DNA of 64,000 bases from UBA3537 sp049889395 (GTDB lineage: Bacteria > Bacteroidota > Bacteroidia > Flavobacteriales > Flavobacteriaceae). Position 1 is the stretch's first letter. Every line of letters begins with the position of its first letter. The notes beneath the pieces were generated by a model. That model worked only from the letters and a program-made list of their open reading frames with translations, searched no databases and had not been told where the DNA came from. The DNA is taken from NCBI GenBank assembly GCA_049889395.1, contig JBMHDM010000031.1, positions 62,001 to 126,000 on the forward strand, given 5' to 3'. Position numbers and translations under genes: made by a program. Of the stretch, positions 8,803 to 17,864 are shown piece by piece.

Positions 8803-10044
8803 ATGCGATATCTCAAATTTTTTATTTTATTGTGTCATTTCCAATGGGGACTGCAGAGTCAAGTTATAGAAATTCAACCCCCAGAAGATATCAAATCCAT
8901 CACTTTTGGCACATCTCCCAACGCATCCGGTTTGCCTATCATAAACATATATGATCGTCTTTACTTGGAGTTTGATGTCTTAAATAACTTAGAAGAAGAT
9001 TTTTATTACACCATAGAACATTTTGACTATGATTGGACGCCATCAAAACTCATGAAACAAGAGTATTTAGAAGGTTTGGATAACATGAGAATAGTTAATT
9101 ACGAGAATTCGTTCAACACTTATCAAATTTATTCACACTATCGCCTTCAAATACCGAACGCCCAGACAAGACTTAAAGTATCCGGAAATTACCTCATAAA
9201 GATATTTGACGATTATGATCAACTCGTTTTTAGTCGGAAATTTATGGTCATGGAATCCGTTGCCGATGTTGGCGTTCAAATAAGACGATCAAGGGATGTA
9301 TCATTGATTAGCAGTTCTCAATCTGTAGATTTTAGTGTGAGTCCCAATGGCTTTAATTTCAACAATCCCATGGAGACCATTAAAACAACCATCATTCAAA
9401 ATAACAATTTGAAAACAGCTATTGAAGGCCTAAAACCACAATATATTTTGGGAAATAAATTAGTGTTTAGATACAACAATGCAGCACTATTTTGGGGTGG
9501 AAATGAATATTTATTTTTCGAAAATAAAGACGTTAGAGGTACAAATTTAGGGGTGCAATATATAGACCTGCAAGACCTTTATCACAGCTATTTATATACT
9601 GATGTGGAACGTTTCAGACAAAAATACACCTACAACCCAGACATAAATGGTGGATTTAAAATCACTATTCTAGATCGTGATGAACCAAGTATCGAAGCTG
9701 ATTATACCTATGTTCATTTCTCACTTTTAGCCGATGAATTGTTTGAAAGTTCAATTTATGTGTTTGGAGGATTCAACAACTTTAGTGCAACAGATGAAAA
9801 TAAAATGTGGTATAATTCCAACAAAGGTGTTTACGAATGCACCATGCTCATGAAGCAAGGATTTTACAACTATAAATACGTTGTTATAGATCATAATAAT
9901 AATTTGCAAGAGGGTGCAATCAGTGGAAATTTTGATGTTACTGAAAACAATTATAAAGTCGTGGTCTACTACAAAGATTTGGGGGCGCGATATGATAGAC
10001 TAATTGGCATGGGTGAAGCAAACTCAACCCAAATGACAAATTAA
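8803..10044 (+). CDS. type IX secretion plug protein (DUF5103 family)
   Basis: A 413-residue exported protein. The N-terminus (MRYLKFFILLCHFQWGLQSQ) is a type I signal peptide. The rest is rich in beta structure, with Tyr/Phe/Asn-rich strands and a C-terminal region resembling a carbohydrate-binding or AMPK-glycogen-like fold (VFGGFNNFSATDENKMWYN). The family is DUF5103; in Flavobacterium johnsoniae a member plugs the SprA translocon pore of the type IX secretion system. A near-consensus promoter (TATATTTA at 8778-8785) lies 17 bases before the ATG. apaG follows after 14 bases. Confidence 0.85.
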   Translation: MRYLKFFILLCHFQWGLQSQVIEIQPPEDIKSITFGTSPNASGLPIINIYDRLYLEFDVLNNLEEDFYYTIEHFDYDWTPSKLMKQEYLEGLDNMRIVNYENSFNTYQIYSHYRLQIPNAQTRLKVSGNYLIKIFDDYDQLVFSRKFMVMESVADVGVQIRRSRDVSLISSSQSVDFSVSPNGFNFNNPMETIKTTIIQNNNLKTAIEGLKPQYILGNKLVFRYNNAALFWGGNEYLFFENKDVRGTNLGVQYIDLQDLYHSYLYTDVERFRQKYTYNPDINGGFKITILDRDEPSIEADYTYVHFSLLADELFESSIYVFGGFNNFSATDENKMWYNSNKGVYECTMLMKQGFYNYKYVVIDHNNNLQEGAISGNFDVTENNYKVVVYYKDLGARYDRLIGMGEANSTQMTN

Positions 10045-10058
10045 ACCCAACAAAGCAA

Positions 10059-10445
10059 ATGATTCAACAGATAACAAAAGGCATAAAAATTTCAGTCCAA
10101 TCCAATTTTGAAGGCACTTTCTTCAAAGAACAAGAGCTCTTGTATGCATTTAGTTATATCATTAAAATCGAAAATAATAACCAAGATCCTGTTCAATTAA
10201 TGTCAAGAAAATGGCATATTTTTGACGCACTAAACGACATGGACATAGTGATAGGTGATGGTGTTGTAGGTGAACAACCAATTATCCGTCCTTTTGAAGA
10301 GTTTAGCTACCGATCGTGGTGTCATTTGCACGCTCCTTTTGGAGCCATGAAAGGATGCTATAAAATGCTTAATTTTTCAAATAATGAAACCATTGAAGTG
10401 ACAATTCCTAACTTCAAACTATATTCACAGTTTGCACAAAATTAA
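10059..10445 (+). CDS. apaG: ApaG-domain protein
   Basis: A 128-residue single-domain protein of the ApaG family, an immunoglobulin-like beta sandwich. Recognisable parts are YIIKIENNNQDPVQLMSRKWHI near residues 31-52 and VGEQPIIRPFEEFSYRSWCHL near 71-91, the latter being the conserved GxQPxLxPG-like turn. The name refers to E. coli apaG, linked to Co2+/Mg2+ phenotypes; the molecular activity is not settled. It is probably co-transcribed with the plug protein 14 bases upstream. Confidence 0.92.
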   Translation: MIQQITKGIKISVQSNFEGTFFKEQELLYAFSYIIKIENNNQDPVQLMSRKWHIFDALNDMDIVIGDGVVGEQPIIRPFEEFSYRSWCHLHAPFGAMKGCYKMLNFSNNETIEVTIPNFKLYSQFAQN

Positions 10446-10517
10446 TCCCTTCAAGACTATGTCCTTTTCATACAAAAATTTTAAATTTATAGCCTAACAT
10501 TTTAATTTATTCAAATC

Positions 10518-12143
10518 ATGGGAAAAGGATTTTTCAAAGTCCCCGTTGCAAAAAATGAAACCGTATTATCGTATGCGCCTGGTACTCAAGAAAGAAAGGA
10601 TGTAATCAATGCCTACAAATCAATGTACAATTCAACAATCGACGTACCATTATTCATTAATGGCCAATATATTTCGACTGGAAACACACAAACTATGTCT
10701 CCTCCCCATGATCATCAGCACGTTGTTGGCAGCTATCACTTAGCAGAGCAATCACATGTTGAAGAAGCTATCTCAACAGCACTTGAGGCCCGAAAAACCT
10801 GGTCGAAATTACCATGGGAACAAAGGGCTGGAATCTTTCTTCGGGCCGCAGAATTAATCGCTGGCCCCTATCGCGCCAGAATCAATGCGGCAACCATGAT
10901 GGCACAATCCAAAACAGTTCATCAAGCGGAAATTGATGCGGCTTGCGAGTTTATAGATTTTTTGAGGTTTAATGTTCAATTTATGACCGAAATTTACGAC
11001 GATCAACCCCAAAGCACCTCGAGTGCTTGGAATAGAATTGAATACCGCCCACTTGAAGGGTTCACCTATGCTGTAACGCCTTTTAATTTTACAGCCATTG
11101 CAGGCAACTTACCGGCTTGTATGGCTTTGATGGGGAATGTTGTGGTTTGGAAACCAAGTGACAGTCAGGTGTATTCTGCTAAAGTAATAATGGATGTTTT
11201 TGAAGAAGCTGGAGTTCCTCCAGGCGTTATCAATGTTGTATTTGGAGATCCCGTCATGATTACCAAGACTGTGTTGTCTAGTCCAGATTTTTCTGGTTTG
11301 CATTTTACAGGATCTACTTTTGTATTTAAAGAATTATGGAAACAAATTGGAAATAATATTCACCATTACAAAACTTACCCAAGAATTGTAGGAGAAACGG
11401 GGGGTAAAGATTTCATCATTGCACATGCTACAGCTAACCCCAAACAAGTTGCCACAGGAATTGTAAGAGGTGCCTTTGAATTTCAGGGACAAAAATGTAG
11501 TGCCGCATCAAGAGCCTACATTCCTAAAAGCCTGTGGACAGAGGTAAAATCTTTTCTATTAGAAGATATAGCATCTATTAAGATAGGTAGTCCAGAAGAT
11601 TTATCAAACTTTATGACCGCTGTAATTCATGAATCGTCATTTGATAAAATAACACAATATATCGACAGAGCCAAAGAGAACTCGGATGCCCAGATTATTG
11701 CTGGTGGTGGATACGACAAAACAAAAGGATATTTTATTGAGCCAACCGTTATTTTGACTTCAAATCCCAAATACGAAACCATGTGCACAGAGCTTTTTGG
11801 ACCTGTTATTACTGTTTTTATTTATGAGGACGAAACGTTTGAAGACACCCTTCATTTAATTGATCAAACTAGTGATTATGCTTTAACTGGCGCTGTATTT
11901 TCTACAGATCGATATGCTGCCAATTTGGCCACTCAAATATTAGAAAATTCTGCAGGAAATTTTTATATCAATGATAAACCAACCGGTGCTGTTGTTGGAC
12001 AACAACCCTTTGGTGGTGCTCGTGCTTCTGGAACAAATGACAAGGCCGGTTCAGCACAGAATTTGCTACGCTGGGTTTCCCCAAGAATGATTAAAGAGAC
12101 GTTTGTATCTCCAAAAGATTACAGATACCCATTTTTAGACTAA
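10518..12143 (+). CDS. pruA: L-glutamate gamma-semialdehyde dehydrogenase
   Basis: A 541-residue NAD-dependent aldehyde dehydrogenase that oxidises glutamate semialdehyde (from pyrroline-5-carboxylate) to glutamate, the last step of proline and arginine breakdown. The catalytic C327 stands in FQGQKCSAA and the general base E293 in GETGGKDF. VTPFNFTAIAGN (186-197) is the substrate and cofactor-binding block specific to this family. No proline dehydrogenase gene is nearby. A near-consensus promoter TAAATTTA is at 10482-10489, and a symmetric terminator follows the stop. Confidence 0.96.
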   Translation: MGKGFFKVPVAKNETVLSYAPGTQERKDVINAYKSMYNSTIDVPLFINGQYISTGNTQTMSPPHDHQHVVGSYHLAEQSHVEEAISTALEARKTWSKLPWEQRAGIFLRAAELIAGPYRARINAATMMAQSKTVHQAEIDAACEFIDFLRFNVQFMTEIYDDQPQSTSSAWNRIEYRPLEGFTYAVTPFNFTAIAGNLPACMALMGNVVVWKPSDSQVYSAKVIMDVFEEAGVPPGVINVVFGDPVMITKTVLSSPDFSGLHFTGSTFVFKELWKQIGNNIHHYKTYPRIVGETGGKDFIIAHATANPKQVATGIVRGAFEFQGQKCSAASRAYIPKSLWTEVKSFLLEDIASIKIGSPEDLSNFMTAVIHESSFDKITQYIDRAKENSDAQIIAGGGYDKTKGYFIEPTVILTSNPKYETMCTELFGPVITVFIYEDETFEDTLHLIDQTSDYALTGAVFSTDRYAANLATQILENSAGNFYINDKPTGAVVGQQPFGGARASGTNDKAGSAQNLLRWVSPRMIKETFVSPKDYRYPFLD

Positions 12144-12155
12144 AATTAGTCCCAC

Positions 12156-12192
12156 AAAAAAAGCCACATTAAAATCTAATGTGGCTTTTTTT
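12156..12192. terminator. bidirectional terminator between pruA and the Omp28-like gene
   Basis: AAAAAAGCCACATTA and its complement flank a short loop (AAAATC region), with A and T runs on both sides. It lies between two convergent genes and can end transcription from both. This is the only convergent junction in the window with room for such a structure. Confidence 0.85.
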
Positions 12193-12207
12193 ATTTAAAA
12201 TAATTAT

Positions 12208-13590
12208 TTAATCGAAGGGAGCGGATTCGCCAACATGCACTTCTTGTACATTATAAATATCGTAGTGCGGAGAGTCAACGTGAGTTTCGTTAAAATAATC
12301 TACAAATGTTTTGGTGTAGGTATTGCGCACATAGGCAACAACTTTTAGATCATTGTAATCTGATGTGTTTGATGGAAGGTCTAATCCAGTAATTGTTCTT
12401 GTAAAGACGCCTCCTGCAGCTGTACTCGAGGCAGGGATAACATCTCCTAGTTGATCTGTGTAAACTTCACGCAGGATATCTTTGTGAACATAACTCGTTC
12501 CTTGTGTAGAACCAGCCTGAGGTGAACTAGAGGTAGCTGATCCTTCAATCAAATAGATCATGAGTTTAACCTCTTCAGACGGGGTTGTTTTAAACCCAAC
12601 TTTAACTTCTAGGTCTAACTTACCCCCTACTAATGCGGCTTCGACTGCCAGTCCAACGGAAGCCTCTTCAGCCAACTCATTATTGACTTGCGTCATATTA
12701 GGAAAATTCCATCTTGTATCTGGCCCATTGACGTATACTGTAGGAAAACCAGTTACATTGTAATGATTGGTCCAAAAATTTGTTTCAGGAATTTCCATCG
12801 GATCTGGATAGGTAGAAACCCCCCAGTGATAACCAACTCCAAATATAGTAGATCCGTTAACAGTACTTTCTACCGCTGCTGCTGCTGGAGGACAATTTGG
12901 ACACCAAGTACCTGTAAAATCTTCTAGGAGGACTTTTTTGGTAAAGGAAGATGGTGCTCCCGAGCTATCAAACGATGAAGTATCGCTGTATTCTGATGGA
13001 TCAAGAATTTCAAAAGAAACAGTGTTAGAAGTCAATCCTTCATAGGTTGCAATAAACTCAAAAGTACCAGCTTGATCAAAAAGATAAGGGTTAGTGTTAA
13101 CGGGGTTTCCATTGACGGTAACTTCAGCATCTGAAGTAACAATATTGTTAAAATTATCTTTCACCGAAAATACACCCTCCTCGTCTATCATATAACTTTC
13201 TCGATCAAAAAACAACACGATAGAAGTTGGCGGATTATCCTCAACTAATATCTCTAAGGTGTTGGATGTTAAGTCATTATAAGTTGCTACAATGTTGTAT
13301 GTACCGGGAGTTTCAAAAAGGTAGGGGTTGGTTATTGTTTCGCCGTTGGCAGTAAGCGTAGACTGATTGGTAACAGAGTTATCAAAGTTGTCCTTAACAA
13401 TAAAACCTACAGGTGTGGTATTATTGAAAGACTGTACCGTTGTGCTAAGTGTGATTGAGGTAGGGTCTTCTTGACCATTTCCTCCACCATTGTTAGGATT
13501 TGAATTCGTTGGTCCTGCGCCCTCATCACCTGAACACGACATCATAAGAGCAGTAATGAAAACAAGGCTAAAACTGAATAAAGATTTCAT
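12208..13590 (-). CDS. Omp28-related lipoprotein with thioredoxin-fold CPNC motif and two Ig-like repeats
   Basis: A 460-residue lipoprotein (lipobox MMSC, C19) with a Gly/Asn-rich linker to about residue 42. Two tandem Ig-like repeats follow (about 43-117 and 121-197), each with the signatures VKDNF, NPYLF and ATY..LTSNT. The C-terminal half is the Omp28 domain: LLEDFTGTWCPNCPP puts a thioredoxin-like CxxC at C230 and C233, and GFPTVYVNG supplies a cis-proline loop. Apart from the lipid anchor these are its only cysteines. No type IX sorting domain is visible at the C-terminus. It is divergent from a TlpA-like gene and a barrel gene, suggesting a shared disulfide-related role. Confidence 0.88.
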   Translation of the reverse strand: MKSLFSFSLVFITALMMSCSGDEGAGPTNSNPNNGGGNGQEDPTSITLSTTVQSFNNTTPVGFIVKDNFDNSVTNQSTLTANGETITNPYLFETPGTYNIVATYNDLTSNTLEILVEDNPPTSIVLFFDRESYMIDEEGVFSVKDNFNNIVTSDAEVTVNGNPVNTNPYLFDQAGTFEFIATYEGLTSNTVSFEILDPSEYSDTSSFDSSGAPSSFTKKVLLEDFTGTWCPNCPPAAAAVESTVNGSTIFGVGYHWGVSTYPDPMEIPETNFWTNHYNVTGFPTVYVNGPDTRWNFPNMTQVNNELAEEASVGLAVEAALVGGKLDLEVKVGFKTTPSEEVKLMIYLIEGSATSSSPQAGSTQGTSYVHKDILREVYTDQLGDVIPASSTAAGGVFTRTITGLDLPSNTSDYNDLKVVAYVRNTYTKTFVDYFNETHVDSPHYDIYNVQEVHVGESAPFD

Positions 13591-13684
13591 AAAAAAAAGA
13601 TTATTAATTGCATTTTAAAATTAAAATTCTCAATATTTCAATGCTTTGTTTACGAAAAAATAAAAAAAAACACTGAAAATCAGA

Positions 13685-13692
13685 TAATTTTG
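13685..13692 (+). promoter_or_regulatory. promoter of the TlpA-like gene
   Basis: TAATTTTG is a perfect TAnnTTTG element, preceded by a long A-rich tract (13654-13670) that may act like an UP element. It lies 32 bases before the ATG at 13725 and makes the in-frame GTG at 13701 an unlikely start. Confidence 0.6.
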
Positions 13693-13724
13693 TAAATTTA
13701 GTGTTTAATTTTAATAATGCAAGA

Positions 13725-14207
13725 ATGAACAATTTTTTTTATATTTTTTGTCTAGTAATATCTTTAGGCCTCAACGCCCAAAACCCTCTTCCCGATGTTA
13801 ATCTAAAAACACTTATGGGAAAGACCATTTCAACGACTGAAATTTCTAACAACAATAAACTAATGGTTATTTCACTTTGGGCTACCTGGTGTGTACCATG
13901 CAAAAACGAATTGGATGCTATAGCTGAAGTTTATGAAGATTGGGTAGATGATACTGGAGTAAGCCTGTTCGCCGTATCAATTGACGATTCAAGGACTTCC
14001 AAGCGTATCAAACCGATGATAAATGGGAAAGATTGGGAATTTGAAATTCTTTTAGACGAGAATAGCGACTTAAAGCGCGCCTTTGGCGTTAGTACAGTGC
14101 CTTTCACAGTCCTAATCAAAAATGGAAAAATTGTGTATAAACACACAGGGTATACACCAGGGTATGAAAACGAATTGTACGATCAAATTTTAAAATTTAC
14201 TGACTAA
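13725..14207 (+). CDS. TlpA-family thiol-disulfide oxidoreductase
   Basis: A 160-residue exported thioredoxin-fold protein. The ATG at 13725 gives a clean signal peptide (MNNFFYIFCLVISLGLNAQ) and is supported by the promoter at 13685. The active site is W55-C56-V57-P58-C59, and the cis-proline loop is VSTVPFT. The domain layout is that of AhpC/TSA and redoxin-type TlpA proteins acting in the periplasm. The gene is followed after 35 bases by a barrel protein containing a single CxxxxC, which could be its partner. Substrate and redox direction cannot be read from sequence. Confidence 0.92.
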   Translation: MNNFFYIFCLVISLGLNAQNPLPDVNLKTLMGKTISTTEISNNNKLMVISLWATWCVPCKNELDAIAEVYEDWVDDTGVSLFAVSIDDSRTSKRIKPMINGKDWEFEILLDENSDLKRAFGVSTVPFTVLIKNGKIVYKHTGYTPGYENELYDQILKFTD

Positions 14208-14242
14208 TTTGTTTATAAATTTACCGTTTAAATCAAACAATT

Positions 14243-16015
14243 ATGATAAAAAAATTAATCATATTACTGACACCCCTGTTTGTACTCTCTGCATATTCAC
14301 AAGAAGCTAATGCAGAATCAATTTTTGCATCTGTAAAAAACAACCTCAGCGTGAGTTTTGAATCCAATTCTCAATGGTATTTAAATGATTCCAAATTTGG
14401 TGACTTTGAAGAAGATGAACACCTGAGAACTACCAATTTTTTGAGACTAGATTATGCTATTTCTAACCGCTTTACAGCTGGTATGCAATTGGAAAGTTAT
14501 GCACCAGAAAATCTATTGAATAACAGCAAACTTTATGACAAAGACATTGGCCTCGCTACCTACTACTTACAATACAAAACGAAATCTATCGATCTGACTC
14601 TCGGGCATTATTATGTTCAATTTGGGAATGGACTTATCTTGAGAACATGGGAAGACAGAGCGCTGGGCATCAATACGGCATTATTTGGAGCTAAAATGGT
14701 TTACACGCTAAGCAATGTTTTTAAAATTACAACGCTATACGGAAAACAACGAAAAGGATTTGAATTATCCGATGGGAAAGTTTTTGGTATTGACTCCGAA
14801 ATTGATCTAACAAGCGCTTTCAAACTCTTACCCTCAACTGATTTGATGCTGGGGTTAAGCTATGTTGGAAAAATTGAAAACAAACCAAGCGGTGAGAGCC
14901 AAAATTCCACTAATGTTCCGGAGCAAGTAAACGCTTTTTCAGCTAGATTTAATTACTCTAAAAACAATTTTTATACAGATTTCGAATATGTTTTTAAAAG
15001 TAAAGATGTAAGGCTTAACAACATCATACCCAATACCGTATCGTTTACAGAGAATCAAACTTTCGATGGCAACGCCATAAGTTGGACCGCTGGATATAGC
15101 CAAAAAGGTTTTGGGTTGAGCTACAATTTTAGACGTTTGGAAAACATGCGACTATTTTCGGAAAGAGCCTTTGGGAATGCCGTTAATAATCCTACCAATC
15201 AACTCAGTATCAACTATTTGCCTGCGCTATCAAAACAACATGATTACACGCTAGCGAATATTTATTTGTACCAATCACAACCCGGATTATTTGTTGAAAA
15301 TTATGAAAATCCATTAGTTAAAGCTGGTGAGATTGGGCAGTTCGTTGATTTGTTTTATAACTTCAAGAAAGGGAGTACATTTGGAGGAAAATATGGCACA
15401 AAATTAAACATCAATATGTCTTATTGGGCCAGTTTAGCTCATGAATACACAGACCCAGACGGCATCCCCTATTTTGCCAGCGATAACTTGACCTATTCAA
15501 CGGAGTTTTTAAATTTTAAAAATAAATTATACTCCGATTTAAGTGTCGAAATCCGCAAAAAATGGAATAGACAGTTAAGTTCTATTTTTACGTTTATCAA
15601 CTTTTTTTATGACAAAAGCTATTTGGAATCAAAAGCTGATGGGAGTAAAATAAGAGCTTGGATTGGGGTAGCTGAGAGTACTTACAAATTTTCAAACGGG
15701 AAGTCCATAAGGCTAGAACTACAACATCTATCTACAAACGACGATGCCCGAAATTGGATGGGCGGCACTGCAGAATATTTCTTTAATTCGAAATTAGGTA
15801 TTTACATTAATGATTCCTACAATTATGAAGAGAGTAAAATTCCTACAGATACCAAAATACATTTTTTTAATATCGGTGGTAGTTACACCAAAGGCGCCTC
15901 CAGAGTAGCATTAAATTATGGACGACAACGTGGTGGCTTGTTATGTGTTGGAGGTATCTGTAGACCCGTAAGTCAAAATACTGGTCTCACACTAAACTTC
16001 ACAACCTCATTTTAA
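14243..16015 (+). CDS. outer-membrane beta-barrel protein, DUF6029-like
   Basis: A 590-residue protein with a signal peptide (to about SAYSQ) and a body of amphipathic strands rich in Tyr, Phe and Asn, ending in a terminal Phe as in outer-membrane barrels. I recognise it as DUF6029-like from blocks such as LGHYYVQFGNGLILRTWEDR near residues 119-138; the function is unknown. The whole protein has only two cysteines, C568 and C573 (CVGGIC), in what should be the turn before the final strand. It follows a TlpA-like gene by 35 bases. Its stop codon interlocks with that of convergent rsmG in a shared TTAA. Confidence 0.75.
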   Translation: MIKKLIILLTPLFVLSAYSQEANAESIFASVKNNLSVSFESNSQWYLNDSKFGDFEEDEHLRTTNFLRLDYAISNRFTAGMQLESYAPENLLNNSKLYDKDIGLATYYLQYKTKSIDLTLGHYYVQFGNGLILRTWEDRALGINTALFGAKMVYTLSNVFKITTLYGKQRKGFELSDGKVFGIDSEIDLTSAFKLLPSTDLMLGLSYVGKIENKPSGESQNSTNVPEQVNAFSARFNYSKNNFYTDFEYVFKSKDVRLNNIIPNTVSFTENQTFDGNAISWTAGYSQKGFGLSYNFRRLENMRLFSERAFGNAVNNPTNQLSINYLPALSKQHDYTLANIYLYQSQPGLFVENYENPLVKAGEIGQFVDLFYNFKKGSTFGGKYGTKLNINMSYWASLAHEYTDPDGIPYFASDNLTYSTEFLNFKNKLYSDLSVEIRKKWNRQLSSIFTFINFFYDKSYLESKADGSKIRAWIGVAESTYKFSNGKSIRLELQHLSTNDDARNWMGGTAEYFFNSKLGIYINDSYNYEESKIPTDTKIHFFNIGGSYTKGASRVALNYGRQRGGLLCVGGICRPVSQNTGLTLNFTTSF

Positions 16016-16647
16016 CGTTCAACCTTGTATTTCATAGGCAAATGAACCACTTTTTTGGTTTCAAAGAATGCTTCTTCAAAGAAAGTGCTAATATCATGTA
16101 TGGAAACGTTTGTGTAAGGACTTAGTTCTTCTGATAAATCACCGCCTTTAAGATATAAAATCCCGTTTTTTAGGTCATGATTACTGCTCTTTTTTACTTT
16201 AGTACGAACCCATTTTACGAAATTGGGCATCGTAGTGACAGCACGGCTAACTATGAAGTCAAATTTAGCGTCAACTTGTTCAGCTCTAAGATGATTTGCT
16301 GTTACATTTTCTAAACCTAACTCATTTTTAATAGCCTGAACCACCTTAATTTTTTTGTGAATACTATCAACCAAATGAAACGCCGTATTGGGAAACAAAA
16401 TTGCCAATGGTATACCTGGGAAACCCCCTCCTGTACCAACATCCAAGATACTAGATTCTGGCTTGAATTGGACAACTTTAGCTATAGCTAGCGAGTGTAA
16501 CACGTGCTTGAGATACAAGGATTGAATATCCTTTCTCGAAATCACATTGATTTTAGAGTTCCAAGAGTCATAAAGACCATAAAGAGTCTCAAACTGTTGC
16601 TTTTGAACATCTGATAATTCTGGGAAATATTTTAGAATTAAATCCAA
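16012..16647 (-). CDS. rsmG: 16S rRNA m7G527 methyltransferase
   Basis: RsmG (GidB) methylates N7 of G527 in 16S rRNA. The SAM-binding motif is LDVGTGGGFPGIPLA, and LKGGDL near the C-terminus is typical. I chose the TTG at 16647 as start (211 residues, beginning MDLILKYFPELSD), because relatives start at this point and because a perfect promoter element at 16665-16672 overlaps the GTG at 16665 that would otherwise be the start. The GTG version is six residues longer. The 3' end overlaps the convergent barrel gene by four bases. Confidence 0.92.
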   Translation of the reverse strand: MDLILKYFPELSDVQKQQFETLYGLYDSWNSKINVISRKDIQSLYLKHVLHSLAIAKVVQFKPESSILDVGTGGGFPGIPLAILFPNTAFHLVDSIHKKIKVVQAIKNELGLENVTANHLRAEQVDAKFDFIVSRAVTTMPNFVKWVRTKVKKSSNHDLKNGILYLKGGDLSEELSPYTNVSIHDISTFFEEAFFETKKVVHLPMKYKVER

Positions 16648-16664
16648 TGGATAATATTTTTGCA

Positions 16665-16672
16665 CAAAAATA
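16665..16672 (-). promoter_or_regulatory. promoter of rsmG
   Basis: The minus strand reads TATTTTTG, a perfect TAnnTTTG element, 17 bases before the TTG start at 16647. No TTG at the expected -33 distance was found. Confidence 0.5.
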
Positions 16673-16726
16673 GTTATAAATCTCTTAAATGTTTTTAGAT
16701 GACTTATTTCTGATGAATTTATTAAT

Positions 16727-16734
16727 TATATTTG
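16727..16734 (+). promoter_or_regulatory. promoter of the fatty-acid desaturase gene
   Basis: TATATTTG, a perfect TAnnTTTG element, ends 22 bases before the desaturase ATG at 16757. It is divergent from the rsmG promoter. Confidence 0.6.
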
Positions 16735-16756
16735 ATTTAAAATGTAACTTATTACT

Positions 16757-17851
16757 ATGAACACCTCAAACATCAAATTTTCTAGGAAAGACCAAAAAAA
16801 ATTCTTTAGAACACTCAACTCAAGGGTGAATTCATACTTCAGAGACAACAATATAAAACGAACTGGAAATTGGCAACTTTGGATAAAGACTATCATCATG
16901 TTTTTAATTTTTCTGGTTCCCTATTTTTTAATCCTAACTTTGGAATTAACAGGCTGGGCTCAATTACTCTTCACAGTTGTAATGGGTATAGGCATGGCAG
17001 GCGTTGGTATGAACGTGATGCACGACGGTAATCATGGATCATTTTCCAGTAAATCATGGGTTAATAATCTCATGGGAAGTAGCATCTATATTTTAGCTGG
17101 AAATGTTTACAACTGGAAGGTTCAACATAATGTACTGCACCATACCTACACGAATGTTCATGGTCATGATGAGGATCTGGACGCTGGACGAATCTTAAGA
17201 TTCACCAAGCATGCACAATGGAGGTGGTACCATAAATTTCAGCACTACTACTCTGTATTATTGTATGGTTTACTAACCATTAATTGGGCCATCACCACAG
17301 ATTTTCTTCAGATGAAACGCTATATGAAACGACAACTGGCTTATGGCAAATTACCAAGTGCTACAAAAAACTGGAGCACCTTAGTAATTTCTAAAATAAT
17401 TTATCTTAGCATGTGGATTTTGATTCCCATGCTAATTTTAGACATGGCTTGGTGGAAAATTTTACTTGGCTTTTTTATTATGCATTACACGGCGGGTCTA
17501 ATTTTGAGTATAATCTTTCAATTGGCTCATGTTATGGATGATGCCGAGATGCCCATTCCAGACGAAAATGGAACATTAAAAAACACTTGGGCTATTCATC
17601 AATTAAAAACAACCATAAACTTTTCACCGAAGAATAAACTTATTAACTGGTTTACGGGCGGATTAAATCATCAAGTTGAGCATCACATTTTTCCAAATAT
17701 TTCTCACATACATTATGGAAAAATAGCTGAAATTGTCAAAAAAACAGCCCAAGAGTTTAACCTTCCATACAACGAATACAAAACAACACGAAAAGCCATA
17801 ATTGCCCATTTTAGATATTTGAAACATATGGGAGTAAAACCAGCACTTTAA
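16757..17851 (+). CDS. acyl-lipid/acyl-CoA fatty-acid desaturase
   Basis: A 364-residue membrane-bound desaturase that would insert a double bond into fatty acyl chains using a di-iron centre. All three histidine boxes are present: HDGNH at 89-93, HNVLHH at 124-129 and HQVEHH at 305-310. Pairs of hydrophobic helices lie at about 44-85 and 214-256. The QVEHH third box groups it with front-end/DesA-like enzymes, but the double-bond position cannot be read. It has its own promoter and lies 13 bases upstream of an aminotransferase gene. Confidence 0.92.
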   Translation: MNTSNIKFSRKDQKKFFRTLNSRVNSYFRDNNIKRTGNWQLWIKTIIMFLIFLVPYFLILTLELTGWAQLLFTVVMGIGMAGVGMNVMHDGNHGSFSSKSWVNNLMGSSIYILAGNVYNWKVQHNVLHHTYTNVHGHDEDLDAGRILRFTKHAQWRWYHKFQHYYSVLLYGLLTINWAITTDFLQMKRYMKRQLAYGKLPSATKNWSTLVISKIIYLSMWILIPMLILDMAWWKILLGFFIMHYTAGLILSIIFQLAHVMDDAEMPIPDENGTLKNTWAIHQLKTTINFSPKNKLINWFTGGLNHQVEHHIFPNISHIHYGKIAEIVKKTAQEFNLPYNEYKTTRKAIIAHFRYLKHMGVKPAL

Positions 17852-17864
17852 GCATAACTAAACA

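Noticed and set aside
12208..13590. The Omp28-like protein as a type IX secretion cargo.
   Set aside because: It has a lipobox and no recognisable C-terminal sorting domain; the C-terminus ends in ordinary Omp28-domain sequence.
13701..13724. GTG at 13701 as the start of the TlpA-like gene.
   Set aside because: The promoter at 13685-13692 puts the transcription start at or beyond it, and the added residues would spoil the signal peptide.
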